This document shows positions 7,886-15,268 of a DNA stretch of 64,000 bases, in pieces; within the stretch, counting starts at the first letter, position 1; each line of letters starts with the position of its first letter. The notes beneath the pieces are model-generated. The model was given only the letters and a program-made list of their open reading frames with translations, ran no database searches and had not been told where the DNA came from. The position numbers and the translations under genes were made by a program. Origin of the DNA: Neolewinella persica DSM 23188 (GTDB taxonomy: Bacteria; Bacteroidota; Bacteroidia; Chitinophagales; Saprospiraceae); the NCBI RefSeq assembly GCF_000373105.1, contig NZ_KB890413.1:193399-257398 (forward strand). Reading direction: 5' to 3'.

Positions 7886-8260
7886 ATGAAGTTATTAAAA
7901 CAAGCTGCCATCGTAGCTAACGTCCTCTTCCTTGCCCTATTCATGGTATCCTGTGGTGAACATGAGCACGCCAAAGGCCTTGATCAAAAAAGTGCCGCAA
8001 CCATTACCGATGCCCGTAGCACCACCGCTTCCCAGGGGCTGAAGGTCAAACAAATAAAGTTCGACGGGGACCTGAAAGCCAAAGCGGAACTGGACGAGGA
8101 GGAACGGGGGAAGACGAAATCCTTCTGGGATGGCCGGGCTTCGGTCAGTCGAATTCTCAACTTCACGCTAGATCACGTAACCCATCACCGTGGCCAGACC
8201 ACGGTTTATCTACGGATGTGTGGGCACTCCGCTCCGGACTATGTAGTGGGGGTAAACTAA
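7886..8260 (+). CDS. Lipoprotein with C-terminal DinB-like fragment (apparent chimera)
   Basis: 124 aa. The N-terminus has a lipoprotein signal (VLFLALFMVSCGEHEH, lipobox cysteine near residue 24). The C-terminal half, LNFTLDHVTHHRGQTTVYLR, matches the last helix of DinB/DUF664-type proteins, in which HHRGQ carries a metal-binding histidine. The first DinB helices, which carry the other ligands, are missing. So the gene looks like a fusion of a lipoprotein start with a DinB 3' end, or a remnant. It sits 24 bp after one SRPBCC gene and 7 bp before the next, which suggests it is still transcribed with them. Confidence 0.65.
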   Translation: MKLLKQAAIVANVLFLALFMVSCGEHEHAKGLDQKSAATITDARSTTASQGLKVKQIKFDGDLKAKAELDEEERGKTKSFWDGRASVSRILNFTLDHVTHHRGQTTVYLRMCGHSAPDYVVGVN

Positions 8261-8267
8261 AAATAAC

Positions 8268-8717
8268 ATGAACTCCGATCAATCCAATACCATCTCCATC
8301 GCTCCACTTGCCCGTTCGCTTCCTTTTTCTGCCGACGTAGTTTGGGGAGAAGTTCGCAAGATGGACAATATGGAACACCTGAGCAGCCAGATCGACACCG
8401 TCGAATGGTTTGGCCCCAAGGGAGTCAGCGGTGAAGGGTTAATGCGGGGCGGGGCCCACGCTTTCTGTGAACGTGTCACGGCCTTCGATGATTTACAGCG
8501 CAGTTACTCCTACGAAGTTGCCGAAGGCGTTCCGGCCAAAGAACTGACCAACACGATTCGCATCATCGATGAGGGCTACGCCCGATGCCTACTGGTGTGG
8601 ACTTCCGCTTGCGGTGGGTTCCTTCCAGGGGCAGAAATGTCCGAGGCGGAGTTTGCCGGCTTTCTGTCCGCTGCCCGGACCGAGATCGTCGATACGCTAC
8701 ACCAAATTATGGGATGA
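8268..8717 (+). CDS. SRPBCC family protein
   Basis: 149 aa, no signal peptide. It shows SIAPLARSLPFSADVVWGEV, then DTVEWFGPKGVSGEGLMRGG, RVTAFDDLQRSYSYEVAEGV and LLVWTSACGGFLPGAEMSEA. The motif order SYSYEVAEGVP...VWTS is the same as SYALIEGVP...VWTSN in the exported protein at 9913, so these two are paralogues. Ligand unknown. It follows the preceding gene by 7 bp and is probably translated from the same message. Confidence 0.82.
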   Translation: MNSDQSNTISIAPLARSLPFSADVVWGEVRKMDNMEHLSSQIDTVEWFGPKGVSGEGLMRGGAHAFCERVTAFDDLQRSYSYEVAEGVPAKELTNTIRIIDEGYARCLLVWTSACGGFLPGAEMSEAEFAGFLSAARTEIVDTLHQIMG

Positions 8718-8756
8718 CCCTCAGCTGACTTACTCCGCTTCTTTTCAACCAATTAT

Positions 8757-8776
8757 CGCACCTGCGTCCGCGCGCC
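8757..8776 (+). repeat. Element A single copy (A3)
   Basis: Core CGCACCTGCGTCCGCGCGCC, preceded by a T/C-rich arm (TCTTTTCAACC), in the gap between two SRPBCC genes. Confidence 0.7.
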
Positions 8777-8808
8777 TAACCGCGCGGAAACGCAACAACT
8801 ATACTATA

Positions 8809-9480
8809 ATGCAACGTACTTCCAATTTCTATTCTACCCTTATTCTTAGCATCATCGCCCTGCTGGCCTTCTGCACCTCTCTCTCCGCTCAAAGTATGGC
8901 GGACGATTACCGCAAGATGGTCGTTAAGCGTACCATTAAGGCTCCCGCTGACCGTGTTTGGCAAGCCCTGGTTGGTGACTACGGCGAGATCGCTCATTTT
9001 AGCCCGTTCATCTACGCCTCCGACTACGAAAACGGGAGCCTTAAGGGCACCGAAGGAGCCGAGCGCAAGTGTATGTTCAACGCCAAGGGGAGTCGCTGGA
9101 GTCACGAGCGCATCGTGATGCTGGACAACGAGAATATGCGGATGAAAAATCTCATCATTGATGCGCAAAAATTTCCCCTTAACCTGGACAATAGCTATGC
9201 GATCTACTCGGTCACCAACAACGGCGACGGGACGTGCACGGCCGGTTATGAGTTCAACTTTCGTACCGCACCGGCCTTTATGGGCGGTTTGGTAGTGGGT
9301 TCCTTCAAAAAATCGCTGAACGAAACCCTTATCGGTTTAGAACACTACCTGCTCACGTCCGAACGTGTGACCGGAGGATCCGACAACGCCAAGGCGGTGC
9401 TTAAGGCTTATAAGGCCGACGACCGGTACGACGATTTCACCTATTCTTTAGATAAGATGGAAGGCGAAGTAAGCCGCTAA
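8809..9480 (+). CDS. Exported SRPBCC family protein
   Basis: 223 aa from the ATG at 8809. This start gives a clear signal peptide, LILSIIALLAFCTSLSAQS, with cleavage after SAQ or SLSA; longer upstream reading is through element A. The mature part begins KMVVKRTIKAPADRVWQALV and contains EGAERKCMFNAKGSRWSHER and GYEFNFRTAPAFMGGLVVGS, a START/polyketide-cyclase pattern. It is exported to the periplasm, which is uncommon for this fold. Third SRPBCC gene of the cluster; ligand unknown. Confidence 0.82.
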   Translation: MQRTSNFYSTLILSIIALLAFCTSLSAQSMADDYRKMVVKRTIKAPADRVWQALVGDYGEIAHFSPFIYASDYENGSLKGTEGAERKCMFNAKGSRWSHERIVMLDNENMRMKNLIIDAQKFPLNLDNSYAIYSVTNNGDGTCTAGYEFNFRTAPAFMGGLVVGSFKKSLNETLIGLEHYLLTSERVTGGSDNAKAVLKAYKADDRYDDFTYSLDKMEGEVSR

Positions 9481-9520
9481 TCCAAGTCCCTCCTTCCAAT
9501 AATCATTCAAATCCTTTACC

Positions 9521-9877
9521 ATGACTACCCAACAAGTTGCCGACCGCTTGGTCGCCCTTCTCCGCGAGGCTAAATTCAATGAAGTCTACGACGAGCTTTT
9601 CCACCTTACCGAAGTCGTCCACGACGAGCCGCAGAGCGAGCACTTCCCCCGCGTCGTTGGCGTGGAGGCCATTAAGGCGAAAGACACTCAGATGCAGGCG
9701 GGTATCGCCGAGTTTCTCGGCATGGAGGTCGGCGAGGCGATCGTGGCCAAAAACTTTTTTTCCATCCTTTACAAGATGAGCGTCGAACTCCAGGACGGTA
9801 ACGTCTTGAACCTCGACGAACTTATCGTCTATGAGGTGCGCGACGGGAAGGTAGTTCTCGAAAAATTCTTTTACTAA
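9521..9877 (+). CDS. NTF2-like / SnoaL-like protein
   Basis: 118 aa, cytosolic. The start MTTQQVADRLVALLREAKFN, the middle VVGVEAIKAKDTQMQAG and the end LDELIVYEVRDGKVVLEKFF match the cone-shaped alpha+beta NTF2-like fold, in which a helix pair is followed by a curved sheet. The family includes ketosteroid isomerase-like enzymes and many non-catalytic ligand binders; no catalytic residues can be assigned. It is spaced 40 bp from the previous gene and 35 bp from the next. Confidence 0.75.
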   Translation: MTTQQVADRLVALLREAKFNEVYDELFHLTEVVHDEPQSEHFPRVVGVEAIKAKDTQMQAGIAEFLGMEVGEAIVAKNFFSILYKMSVELQDGNVLNLDELIVYEVRDGKVVLEKFFY

Positions 9878-9912
9878 ACCGGGGTAAAAATCCTTACTAA
9901 ACACAAACCAAT

Positions 9913-10416
9913 ATGCGTATTTTCAAATCAATTATGGCTACGGCCATCCTACTCATTTCCTTCTCGGTCTCCGCACAGAGCAGCGATGCTAAATTCACCC
10001 ATACCCAGGTGGTCGACGCTTCGGCCGATAAGGTATGGACCGTTCTTCGCCAGATGGACGACATCGACAAGTATTCTTCCGCCATCGCCAAGGTGGAGTG
10101 GACTGGTGACAAAGGGGTTGGCGGTGCGCGCGTCTGTACCGCTCCCGAGGGCCAGGGCTTTTATAAGGAGTCCATCGTGGCTTTCGATGATAACGCCCGG
10201 ACCTACTCCTACGCGCTTATCGAAGGCGTACCGGTCAAGGGAATGGTCAATTCCTTCAAGGTCATCGATCTCGGCTACCAGAAAAGTATGGTCGTTTGGA
10301 CCAGTAACTACGAAGCCTTTATGAAGAACCCGCAAATGACCGAAGAGCAGTTCGGTAGTTTCATCAAAATGAGCATCGGCGAGATGGTGGCTAATGTCGC
10401 TAAGGCAGCGAAGTAA
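9913..10416 (+). CDS. Exported SRPBCC family protein
   Basis: 167 aa with a signal peptide (IMATAILLISFSVSAQSSDA). The mature domain shows TQVVDASADKVWTVLRQMDD, KVEWTGDKGVGGARVC, SYALIEGVPVKGMVNSFKVI and MVVWTSNYEAFMKNPQMTEE. It is a paralogue of the cytosolic protein at 8268, so the cluster holds both exported and cytosolic versions of one fold. It is the last gene of the run; a hairpin follows at 10442. Confidence 0.82.
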   Translation: MRIFKSIMATAILLISFSVSAQSSDAKFTHTQVVDASADKVWTVLRQMDDIDKYSSAIAKVEWTGDKGVGGARVCTAPEGQGFYKESIVAFDDNARTYSYALIEGVPVKGMVNSFKVIDLGYQKSMVVWTSNYEAFMKNPQMTEEQFGSFIKMSIGEMVANVAKAAK

Positions 10417-10441
10417 CTCTATCATCTTTTTGTGTGGCAAT

Positions 10442-10473
10442 AAGCCGCGTTTTCTTTCGGGGAGGCGCGGCTT
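10442..10473 (+). terminator. Probable terminator after the SRPBCC cluster
   Basis: Stem AAGCCGCG / CGCGGCTT with a 16-nt loop, 25 bp after the 9913 gene. The tail is CTCTACGTTT rather than a clean T-run, so the call is moderate. Confidence 0.5.
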
Positions 10474-10497
10474 CTCTACGTTTCGCGTGGTTCAATC

Positions 10498-10544
10498 GGG
10501 CGCGAACGCAGGTACGAGCAAGGAACTAGGAGAGCAATACCTTG
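10498..10544 (-). repeat. Element A single copy (A4)
   Basis: Minus-strand reading: a TTGCTC arm, then about 16 nt, then GTACCTGCGTTCGCGCCC (core at 10498-10515). It lies between the SRPBCC cluster and the esterase pseudogene. Confidence 0.7.
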
Positions 10545-10616
10545 TAATATTAGCCCAATTATCACATCTAAGATTAGTCCGTAGGACAGCTACTAATCCA
10601 AGGCAAAAATCAACCC

Positions 10617-10988
10617 ATGAAATTATCATTTTTGATTTTCCTTTTCTTACTCTCTACCCTACTCACCGCCCAACGTGAGCACCTTATGCTAGACAGTAAA
10701 TACTTGAGCCGGCACATCAACGTAGAACTGATTGACCTTAGCGGTGGTGCGCCTGATCAACCAGTTATCTACTTCACTGACGGCTAAAAGTTGATCGACA
10801 ACGGCTTCCTGACGAAGATTGAACGGCTCACTGCCACAGGAGAAGTTTCACCGTCCCACTACATCTTCGGCAGTACCATCGACGCGGCAACCGGGGAGTA
10901 TCTTCGGAATGACTACTTTTTCGCTAATCATGATTATCTCGCGTTTTTCACGAATGAGGAGCACTACTACATAATTAGAATCATGTAG
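10617..10988 (+). pseudogene. Broken exported esterase (alpha/beta hydrolase, putative esterase family)
   Basis: The ATG at 10617 opens a signal peptide (FLIFLFLLSTLLTAQ), then SRHINVELIDLSGGAPDQPV and VIYFTDG, then TAA at 10785-10787, then in the same frame KLIDNGFLTKIERLTATGEV, STIDAATGEYLRNDYFFANH and a stop at 10986. The parts before and after the stop together match the N-terminal third of D-type putative esterases (VVYFTDGE..LI..G...LRNDYF). The serine-nucleophile region is absent. It thus has both a nonsense codon and a 3' truncation. Confidence 0.78.
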
Positions 10989-11019
10989 CAGTGCTCGTGA
11001 CGAGACCGTAGCGACCGAC

Positions 11020-11913
11020 CTACTCCGTCTTCGGCTTACTGTCCCCATACATTTTCAGTCCCTTCATCGGGTAGATCATCTCCTTATCAAAAGAGTCGAA
11101 TTGAAAATCCCGGTAAGTGAAAGTGTACACATCCTTTTCAATGTTCTCCTTAGGATGGCCGATTTGGATGACGGTTTTAGCGGGTAGCCAGGCACCGATG
11201 GAAGTTTTAATCCGTTCGGGAAACTGAACGGTGGCGTTCTTCATACCACCGGGCATGGGCAGGAAAAAATCGGTGATCGTCAGTTCTGTCAAGTCGGTGA
11301 AGCCGGTTTCGCGGTTGACGTACAGCAACCATTGGTCGTACTCTTTTTTCTGGGTACCGTCCCCCCAGGTAGCGAAGACGAGGTCATAAGTTTTACCATT
11401 GAATTTTTTCTCTCCGGCGTAGCTAATGATGTCGGCACCAAGCAGACGCATCGGCCCTTCAGTAAGGTAGTGGTAGGCGGTCAGCCCCCAGGGATAACGC
11501 TTACTACCCAGTTTCTCTACCGGAGCGGAGGCGTTTTCCTGCTGGTAATTCTCCCAGCTCTGAATACCTTTGATCTGGCCGGTCCGGGGGCCCTCGAGGA
11601 ACTCAAGGTGACCGTCGAATGAGTTGGGGGCAAAACGGAACTGAATATCTTTATTTTTATTGCCAGGGAGAGCATTCATAGGCATCTTAGACCACATCGG
11701 AGACCAGTTGAAGTGCGCGGTCATTTCGTAAACTTCTACGTTTTCCAAGGCATTATAGCCCATTTTTTCGTAGGTCATTTGCAGGAGTTCGCGCCCTTTG
11801 GTTTCGGGGTCAGCGATCTGGCCAGTAACCAGGGCGTCAGTTTGGAGGTTCGCGATGGAACAGGCGGTTAAGAAGGTGCCGGCAGCTAGGGAAAGAATGA
11901 TTCGGGTAAGCAT
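11020..11913 (-). CDS. Lipoprotein, DUF6503-like
   Basis: 297 aa. The signal MLTRIILSLAAGTFLTACSI has a lipobox cysteine near residue 18. The mature protein is a mostly-beta domain with LLQMTYEKMGYNALENVEVY, DIISYAGEKKFNGKTYDLVF and FTDLTELTITDFFLPMPGG. This pattern resembles Bacteroidota lipoproteins of unknown function related to outer-membrane carriers; the family assignment is from memory and not certain. Its upstream region carries a 21-bp sequence repeated upstream of the AraC-type regulator at 12845, so the two may be co-regulated. Confidence 0.75.
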   Translation of the reverse strand: MLTRIILSLAAGTFLTACSIANLQTDALVTGQIADPETKGRELLQMTYEKMGYNALENVEVYEMTAHFNWSPMWSKMPMNALPGNKNKDIQFRFAPNSFDGHLEFLEGPRTGQIKGIQSWENYQQENASAPVEKLGSKRYPWGLTAYHYLTEGPMRLLGADIISYAGEKKFNGKTYDLVFATWGDGTQKKEYDQWLLYVNRETGFTDLTELTITDFFLPMPGGMKNATVQFPERIKTSIGAWLPAKTVIQIGHPKENIEKDVYTFTYRDFQFDSFDKEMIYPMKGLKMYGDSKPKTE

Positions 11914-11918
11914 TTGGG

Positions 11919-11939
11919 GTTGTTTTTGTTACCACAAAG
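11919..11939 (-). promoter_or_regulatory. Candidate regulator site, copy 1
   Basis: Minus-strand CTTTGTGGTAACAAAAACAAC lies 6 bp upstream of the lipoprotein ATG. It is 20/21 identical to 12971-12991. The TTTG within it may be the end of a -7 promoter box. Confidence 0.5.
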
Positions 11940-12005
11940 TTCTTGGTTTGAAGGTCCAATGCCTTGGAGATATGGACCAGAAAATTGACTTCTTGGGCCA
12001 ATCGT

Positions 12006-12845
12006 TCATCCCCTCTTTCGCCATTCCGTTGGCGAAGTGCCGTAAACCTTTTGGAACGTCCGGGAGAAATGCGCCAGGTCATTGAACCCGCAGTCGTAGG
12101 CCACTTCAGAAATACGCCCCTGCGTCCGGCAGAGCAGCTTGGCTGCGCGTTCGAGGCGCCGTTGGCGGATGTAACTCGCTGGCGCATCGCCGAAGGTTTT
12201 TCGGAAGGTTCGCTTAAAGCCAGATAGACTCATTTTACAGAGCGTCGCCAGTTCTTTGCTGTCCAACCTTTCGAAGAGGTTCGCTTCAATTATAGCAGCA
12301 AAGTCGTTAGTAGTCGCCGTAAAAAGCCCCGCAATGAGCCGGCGAACGTCGGAGGCCTTATCCGTGCGGGCGAGCAGCAGCAGCAATTCTTTAATCTTCA
12401 GCTTCTGTAATTCATCGCTCACCAGGGATGGGTTTTCAAAGTAAAACTCCAGGCCCTTAATATAGGCCGTGATCAGCTCCGAGGCGGCACGATGCTCGAA
12501 GTAGATGGGTTGGACGCGGTCGACTTCCTCCAGAAAGTCCGGGAAGTCCCTGTCGTAGATGAGGCGGAGCGTATCACCGTAAAGGTGGATTGCAATCGCC
12601 TCGAAGCGGTTACTGCTGGTGCTCAGGAATTCGGTGAAGTAATTGCCGCACCGCAGCACCAACCCTTCGCTGGTTTGCTGACGGATGGTTCCTCGCGGGG
12701 TGTAGGTTCTGCTGTCCCCCTCCACGATGTAATAAAAGCAGGCTTCGTCGGGCATCACGACGGGAACGCGCAATGGAGGGCAGCCTACTACACGTTCGAA
12801 GGTCTTACGTCCGGCGAGTTCAAAGGAAAGGTGGTCGGTGATCAT
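12006..12845 (-). CDS. AraC family transcriptional regulator
   Basis: 279 aa. An N-terminal ligand-sensing half is followed by a C-terminal double HTH. The first HTH is in ELATLCKMSLSGFKRTFRKT; the second is in ISEVAYDCGFNDLAHFSRTF, followed by QKVYGTSPTEWRK, the AraC signature. Start ATG at 12845. A conserved 21-bp sequence upstream of it is shared with the promoter of the lipoprotein gene at 11913 on the same strand, consistent with a small regulon. The inducer is unknown. Confidence 0.92.
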   Translation of the reverse strand: MITDHLSFELAGRKTFERVVGCPPLRVPVVMPDEACFYYIVEGDSRTYTPRGTIRQQTSEGLVLRCGNYFTEFLSTSSNRFEAIAIHLYGDTLRLIYDRDFPDFLEEVDRVQPIYFEHRAASELITAYIKGLEFYFENPSLVSDELQKLKIKELLLLLARTDKASDVRRLIAGLFTATTNDFAAIIEANLFERLDSKELATLCKMSLSGFKRTFRKTFGDAPASYIRQRRLERAAKLLCRTQGRISEVAYDCGFNDLAHFSRTFQKVYGTSPTEWRKRG

Positions 12846-13071
12846 GCGACTTTTTTACTGAGGTTCTTCAAAGCTTTACTCATCACGTTGGGCATCTTCA
12901 GGAGGCGGGCAATGAAGTTAGTTGCGAAGTTGCTGTTTGATCAAAAGTACGGGAAGCAGCGGTCATGGTAGTTGTTTTAGTTACCACAAAGGTCCGCCAT
13001 CCGGGTAGTAAGAACTTGTCTATTTGGGCCAGAAGGTTAGGAATTCGGACCACCGTTAATATTCCTTGCTT
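12846..13071. other. Upstream region of the AraC gene; possible remnant coding sequence
   Basis: On the minus strand a 31-codon open stretch without its own good start (NFATNFIARLLKMPNVMSKA...) ends in a TGA that overlaps the AraC ATG (ATGA). A second frame beginning with ATG at 12966 reads MTAASRTFDQT. Together they could be a frameshifted short gene. I see no family match and no tRNA or other RNA here. Confidence 0.35.
12971..12991 (-). promoter_or_regulatory. Candidate regulator site, copy 2
   Basis: Minus-strand CTTTGTGGTAACTAAAACAAC, 20/21 identical to 11919-11939. It lies 126 bp upstream of the AraC start. A further shared word, TTGGGCC on the plus strand, lies about 40-55 bp away from both copies. 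Confidence 0.5.
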
Positions 13072-13155
13072 TACGACTGTCTTTGCACATGCCCCGATAG
13101 CTGTCGGGGCGCACGCCATTACGTATCCAGGCGCGGACGCAGCTACAAATTAAGG
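13072..13155. repeat. Element A pair with inverted polarity and internal hairpin (A5/A6)
   Basis: The left copy (TTTGCACATGCCCC, 13082-13095, plus) and right copy (GGCGCGGACGCAGCTAC, 13130-13146, minus) face inward, unlike the other pairs. The left copy's core is interrupted by the hairpin GCCCCGATAGCTGTCGGGGC (13091-13110). This is the most diverged pair. Confidence 0.5.
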
Positions 13156-13229
13156 TATTAAAACGCCGGGCCCCGTCTAGCCAACCACCAGCCCATCTGT
13201 AACGTTCTCACGGGCACAAGACAAAACAC

Positions 13230-14075
13230 TTGACGAACCAACAGACTTCACAAGACTTCTTCCTAACCGCCGCTGGTCCGGAGCCCCTCGACACTCCCAT
13301 TTCGTTGGACCGCCTCTACGTCCGGAAATACGGCAATGGCCCCAGGATCATGCTTTCCGTACACGGCTTTGGCCGCAACGGCAGACGCATGGAACGACTT
13401 GCTCTGGCGCTTGGACGGGAGTACACCACCTTCGCACCTGACCTGCCCTACCACGGCAAGACAGAGTGGGTCCGGCAGCAATATACACCTCAGGGGCTCG
13501 CCGCCGTCTTCAACCGCTTATTGGCCGACTACGAGGACCAGCCGGTTTACCTCCTAGGCCACAGTCTGGGTGGCCGAATCCTGAGTAACACCCTGCCCTT
13601 CCTTAATCATCCGGACATTCGGGACCTGGCACTGGTAGCTCCCGACGGTGCGGGCGGCCGTTACACCAACTGGATAGACACCTTACCTACGTCCCTGATC
13701 CGCCCGCTGGCCAAGTTCAGTGAGCGACCACGGTACCTCCTTAAGCTCAGCAACTGGCTGAGGCGGCGAGGGGTCATTAATCGATATTCTGCGGAATACC
13801 TGAATTACAACCTTAAGGACGGCACCTTCCGCCGGCGATTGGCCGGCAGCCTGCGAAGTGTGCTCAAGTTCCCTCCTCAGCCCGCCAACCTGGAAGCCGC
13901 TCTGACCAATCTGAGCATCACCGCAACCGTCTTTGCCGGCGACAGGGACCCGCTGTTACACCACGAACGACTGGAGAATGTTTACGGTCCGTTGCCCTCC
14001 GTCAACGTAGTTCCGTACACCGGCAGCCATTGGCTGCCCGAGCAATTGCTGTACGACTATTACCTTAGCAGGTAA
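13230..14075 (+). CDS. Alpha/beta hydrolase
   Basis: 281 aa starting at TTG (13230); the next in-frame ATG (MLSVHGFG) would delete the first strands, so TTG is preferred. The nucleophile elbow is LLGHSLGGRIL, the oxyanion region SVHGFGRNGRR, the acid probably in VFAGDRDPLL and the histidine in PYTGSHWLPEQ. It is a cytosolic serine hydrolase of unknown substrate. The MarR regulator gene starts 22 bp downstream and also uses TTG, so the two form a short operon. Confidence 0.88.
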   Translation: MTNQQTSQDFFLTAAGPEPLDTPISLDRLYVRKYGNGPRIMLSVHGFGRNGRRMERLALALGREYTTFAPDLPYHGKTEWVRQQYTPQGLAAVFNRLLADYEDQPVYLLGHSLGGRILSNTLPFLNHPDIRDLALVAPDGAGGRYTNWIDTLPTSLIRPLAKFSERPRYLLKLSNWLRRRGVINRYSAEYLNYNLKDGTFRRRLAGSLRSVLKFPPQPANLEAALTNLSITATVFAGDRDPLLHHERLENVYGPLPSVNVVPYTGSHWLPEQLLYDYYLSR

Positions 14076-14097
14076 ACCACGAAATAACATTCCCACT

Positions 14098-14532
14098 TTG
14101 ACACCTCTATCTTACGACAACGTCGGTACCATACTGGACCGTACCACCCGCCTGCTAAAGGCACATTACCAGCGCGCTTTTCGCGATGCCGGTATCGACA
14201 TTACCCCCGAACAGTGGGTAGTGCTTGACCAACTTAGCAAGGCAGGCGCCTCTTCCCAAACGGACCTGGCCAATGGCACCTTTAAGGATGCCCCAACCGT
14301 TTCCCGCATCATCGACAAGCTCGCCAGCAAGGAGCTGGCGGCGCGTAAGCGTTTCCCTGGCGATCGCCGGCGTTACCAGGTGGTGCTGACGGATAAAGGG
14401 CAAACCACCCACGCTCATCTGCTGCCCCGGGTGCAGGAACTACGTGTACAAATGTGGTCGGGCCTGAACGCCGGAGACTACGATGAATTGACGCGGGTAC
14501 TGGAGACCATTAGAGCTAATTTCCCGGAATAA
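14098..14532 (+). CDS. MarR family transcriptional regulator
   Basis: 144 aa from a TTG start at 14098. The winged-helix core is visible: ITPEQWVVLDQLSKAGASSQ, TDLANGTFKDAPTVSRIIDK (recognition helix) and the wing RKRFPGDRRRYQVVLTDKG. It lies 22 bp after the hydrolase gene and probably regulates it, which is inference from position. Confidence 0.92.
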   Translation: MTPLSYDNVGTILDRTTRLLKAHYQRAFRDAGIDITPEQWVVLDQLSKAGASSQTDLANGTFKDAPTVSRIIDKLASKELAARKRFPGDRRRYQVVLTDKGQTTHAHLLPRVQELRVQMWSGLNAGDYDELTRVLETIRANFPE

Positions 14533-14588
14533 GATGTGAACGAAGAAAGCGTGTTTAACTTCTCCACTAAATTCGTTATCATCGTTCC

Positions 14589-15062
14589 ATGAAACACTTC
14601 TCTACGCTCCTGCTATTGTTTGCCCTGCTTGCCTGCTCTTCTCCTCAAACAATGGGGAGGCAACCCGTAGCTATGCTTCCCGATGCCACCTTCATCATCG
14701 GATACACCGGTGGCTGGGGCGGCGGAGCCGCCTACAAACTGGAAGACGGGAAACTCTACACTTCGGTAGAACAGCGCGGGCTGGGAGATGCAGACGACAT
14801 CGTAAAGGCGGCGTTTCAACCCTTGGATTCCCCCACCGGCCTGGCCGCCATGACGGATTTAGCCAAGCGCTATTCTCCCAAAACCTTCACCCGGGTTGCG
14901 CCTAAATTTGATTGCCAGGAACAAGCTTATGATGGCGTTTGCCCGTACATCATCGTGGTAAAAGATGACAAAAGCAATGCCTGGACACGGAGTGAGGTGG
15001 ACAAGGACCAGGTCTTTGTCGCTTACATGAACGACGTTCAGGAGGCCCTGACCAAGATGTAG
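14589..15062 (+). CDS. Hypothetical lipoprotein
   Basis: 157 aa. The signal STLLLLFALLACSSPQ has a lipobox cysteine near residue 16. The mature part shows FIIGYTGGWGGGAAYKLEDG, FDCQEQAYDGVCPYIIVVKD and a final helix YMNDVQEALTKM. The two cysteines 11 residues apart could form a disulfide. I do not recognise a named family. It stands alone, followed by an element A pair and a bidirectional terminator. Confidence 0.75.
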   Translation: MKHFSTLLLLFALLACSSPQTMGRQPVAMLPDATFIIGYTGGWGGGAAYKLEDGKLYTSVEQRGLGDADDIVKAAFQPLDSPTGLAAMTDLAKRYSPKTFTRVAPKFDCQEQAYDGVCPYIIVVKDDKSNAWTRSEVDKDQVFVAYMNDVQEALTKM

Positions 15063-15111
15063 GACTTTGCAGTTGCTGCCCAAGAAAAGGCACCATCGAG
15101 CGTAACTTTTT

Positions 15112-15209
15112 GGCGAGGCCGCAGGTGCTGGGAAAGGTTAAAAGAGCAAGTCAACTGCCGAGGTTATTCCCTGCTTTATAAATTTTACAATGTACCTGCG
15201 GCCCCGCCC
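15112..15209. repeat. Element A inverted pair (A7/A8)
   Basis: The left core GGCGAGGCCGCAGGTGCT (15112-15129, minus) and right core TGTACCTGCGGCCCCGCCC (15191-15209, plus) face outward. Each has a TTGCTC/CTGCTT arm about 14 nt inside its core, so the 98 bp is an imperfect palindrome. Both cores are flanked by AAAAA on their outer side. Confidence 0.8.
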
Positions 15210-15213
15210 AAAA

Positions 15214-15249
15214 AAATGCGTGAGTAAACCAAAGCTTACTCACGCATTT
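15214..15249. terminator. Bidirectional terminator
   Basis: A 14-bp stem AAATGCGTGAGTAA / TTACTCACGCATTT with an ACCAAAGC loop lies between the convergent genes ending at 15062 and 15269. A/T runs flank both sides. Confidence 0.85.
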
Positions 15250-15268
15250 CATTTAAGCCGATATGCGC

